From: Rhodococcus sp. HNM0569
GTDB taxonomy: Bacteria > Actinomycetota > Actinomycetes > Mycobacteriales > Mycobacteriaceae
Length of the DNA: 64,000 nt
Assembly: GCF_012726205.1 (NCBI RefSeq)
Contig: NZ_JAASAE010000006.1
Span: forward strand, 186,001 to 250,000
Direction of reading: 5' to 3'
The stretch's first letter is position 1, and each line of letters opens with the position of its first letter. The position numbers and the translations under genes were made by a program. Positions 63,836 to 64,000 of this stretch are shown here, one piece after another. The notes below the pieces were generated by a model. The model ran no database searches. It was not told the origin of the DNA and worked only from the letters and a program-made list of their open reading frames with translations.

Positions 63836-64000
63836 ATGACCAACACGAGTCCGCACGTCGCGCGCTTCGACGGCAAGGTCGCCGTCGTCACCGGCGGTGC
63901 GCAGGGTATCGGCGAGGGCTACGCGCGCGCCCTCGCCGCGGAAGGCGCGTCGGTGGCCGTGGCCGATCTCAACCGCGAAGCGGGATCGTCCGTGGTCAAA
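63836..64000 (+). CDS. SDR family oxidoreductase, partial (runs off the right edge)
   Basis: The first 55 residues of an SDR with FDGKVAVVTGGAQGIGEGYA (GxxxGxG) and VAVADLNREA, where the Asp suggests NAD preference. GAGAAGG precedes ATG 63836. It follows the aldehyde dehydrogenase on the same strand and is probably cotranscribed. Confidence 0.88.
   Translation, partial: MTNTSPHVARFDGKVAVVTGGAQGIGEGYARALAAEGASVAVADLNREAGSSVVK

Overview
The window is GC-rich actinobacterial chromosome, almost certainly from the mycolic-acid order (Mycobacteriales) and most like Rhodococcus. The evidence is GTG and TTG starts, leaderless-looking promoters, an HspR/HAIR-controlled dnaK-grpE-dnaJ-hspR operon, a large iron-sulfur reductase followed two genes later by an alanine/aspartate-type aminotransferase (as around M. 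tuberculosis Rv0338c/Rv0337c), a 6C small RNA, a complete mce operon, and steroid-ring and steroid-side-chain genes.

Layout. 1-1.9 kb: a partial histidine phosphatase, then a fluoride riboswitch driving two crcB/fluC genes and a universal stress protein. 1.9-9.1 kb: a steroid-ring block of kshA, hsaA and hsaC ending in a strong terminator, IclR and PadR regulators, a ketosteroid-isomerase-like protein, a small CxxC protein and an old-yellow-enzyme oxidoreductase. 9.1-11.7 kb: a sulfur-persulfide unit (TauE-like exporter divergent from a CstB-like persulfide dioxygenase-rhodanese) with two CstR/CsoR-type operators between them. 11.7-15.6 kb: dehydrogenases around a secreted protein. 15.7-17.0 kb: a solitary TnpB element with its omega-RNA end. 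17.0-21.9 kb: the chaperone operon. 22-28 kb: zwf and a molybdenum hydroxylase with its cofactor nucleotidyltransferase. 28-37.4 kb: secreted and cell-envelope proteins, including two tandem S1 proteases and the repeat-tailed Fe-S reductase. 37.5-40.9 kb: an S9 peptidase and the aminotransferase. 41-44 kb: two HTH proteins converging on an ImmA/IrrE protease plus MAB_1171c-type membrane protein. 44-47 kb: the 6C RNA, a YibE/F protein and an Hsp70-like membrane protein.

47.2-64 kb is a steroid or sterol uptake and side-chain degradation island. A FadD19-like CoA ligase has a KstR box in its promoter. Upstream of it is an eight-gene yrbEA-yrbEB-mceA-F operon with its own sigma-A-type promoter. 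Beyond that is a tetR-P450-SDR-ferredoxin-CYP125 operon, divergent from an aldehyde dehydrogenase and another SDR. The likely flow is Mce import, C26 hydroxylation by CYP125 with ferredoxin, oxidation by dehydrogenases, CoA ligation by FadD19, and ring opening by KshA/HsaA/HsaC enzymes encoded 45 kb away. The substrate is inferred from gene content and could be a sterol or a related isoprenoid.

The most interesting items are the fluoride riboswitch whose 3' strand can mask the crcB ribosome-binding site, the paired TetR operators that contain the start codons of both divergent genes, the KstR box embedded in the fadD19 promoter while the mce promoter has none, and the HTH/ImmA/MAB_1171c locus as a candidate membrane-to-repressor signalling system.
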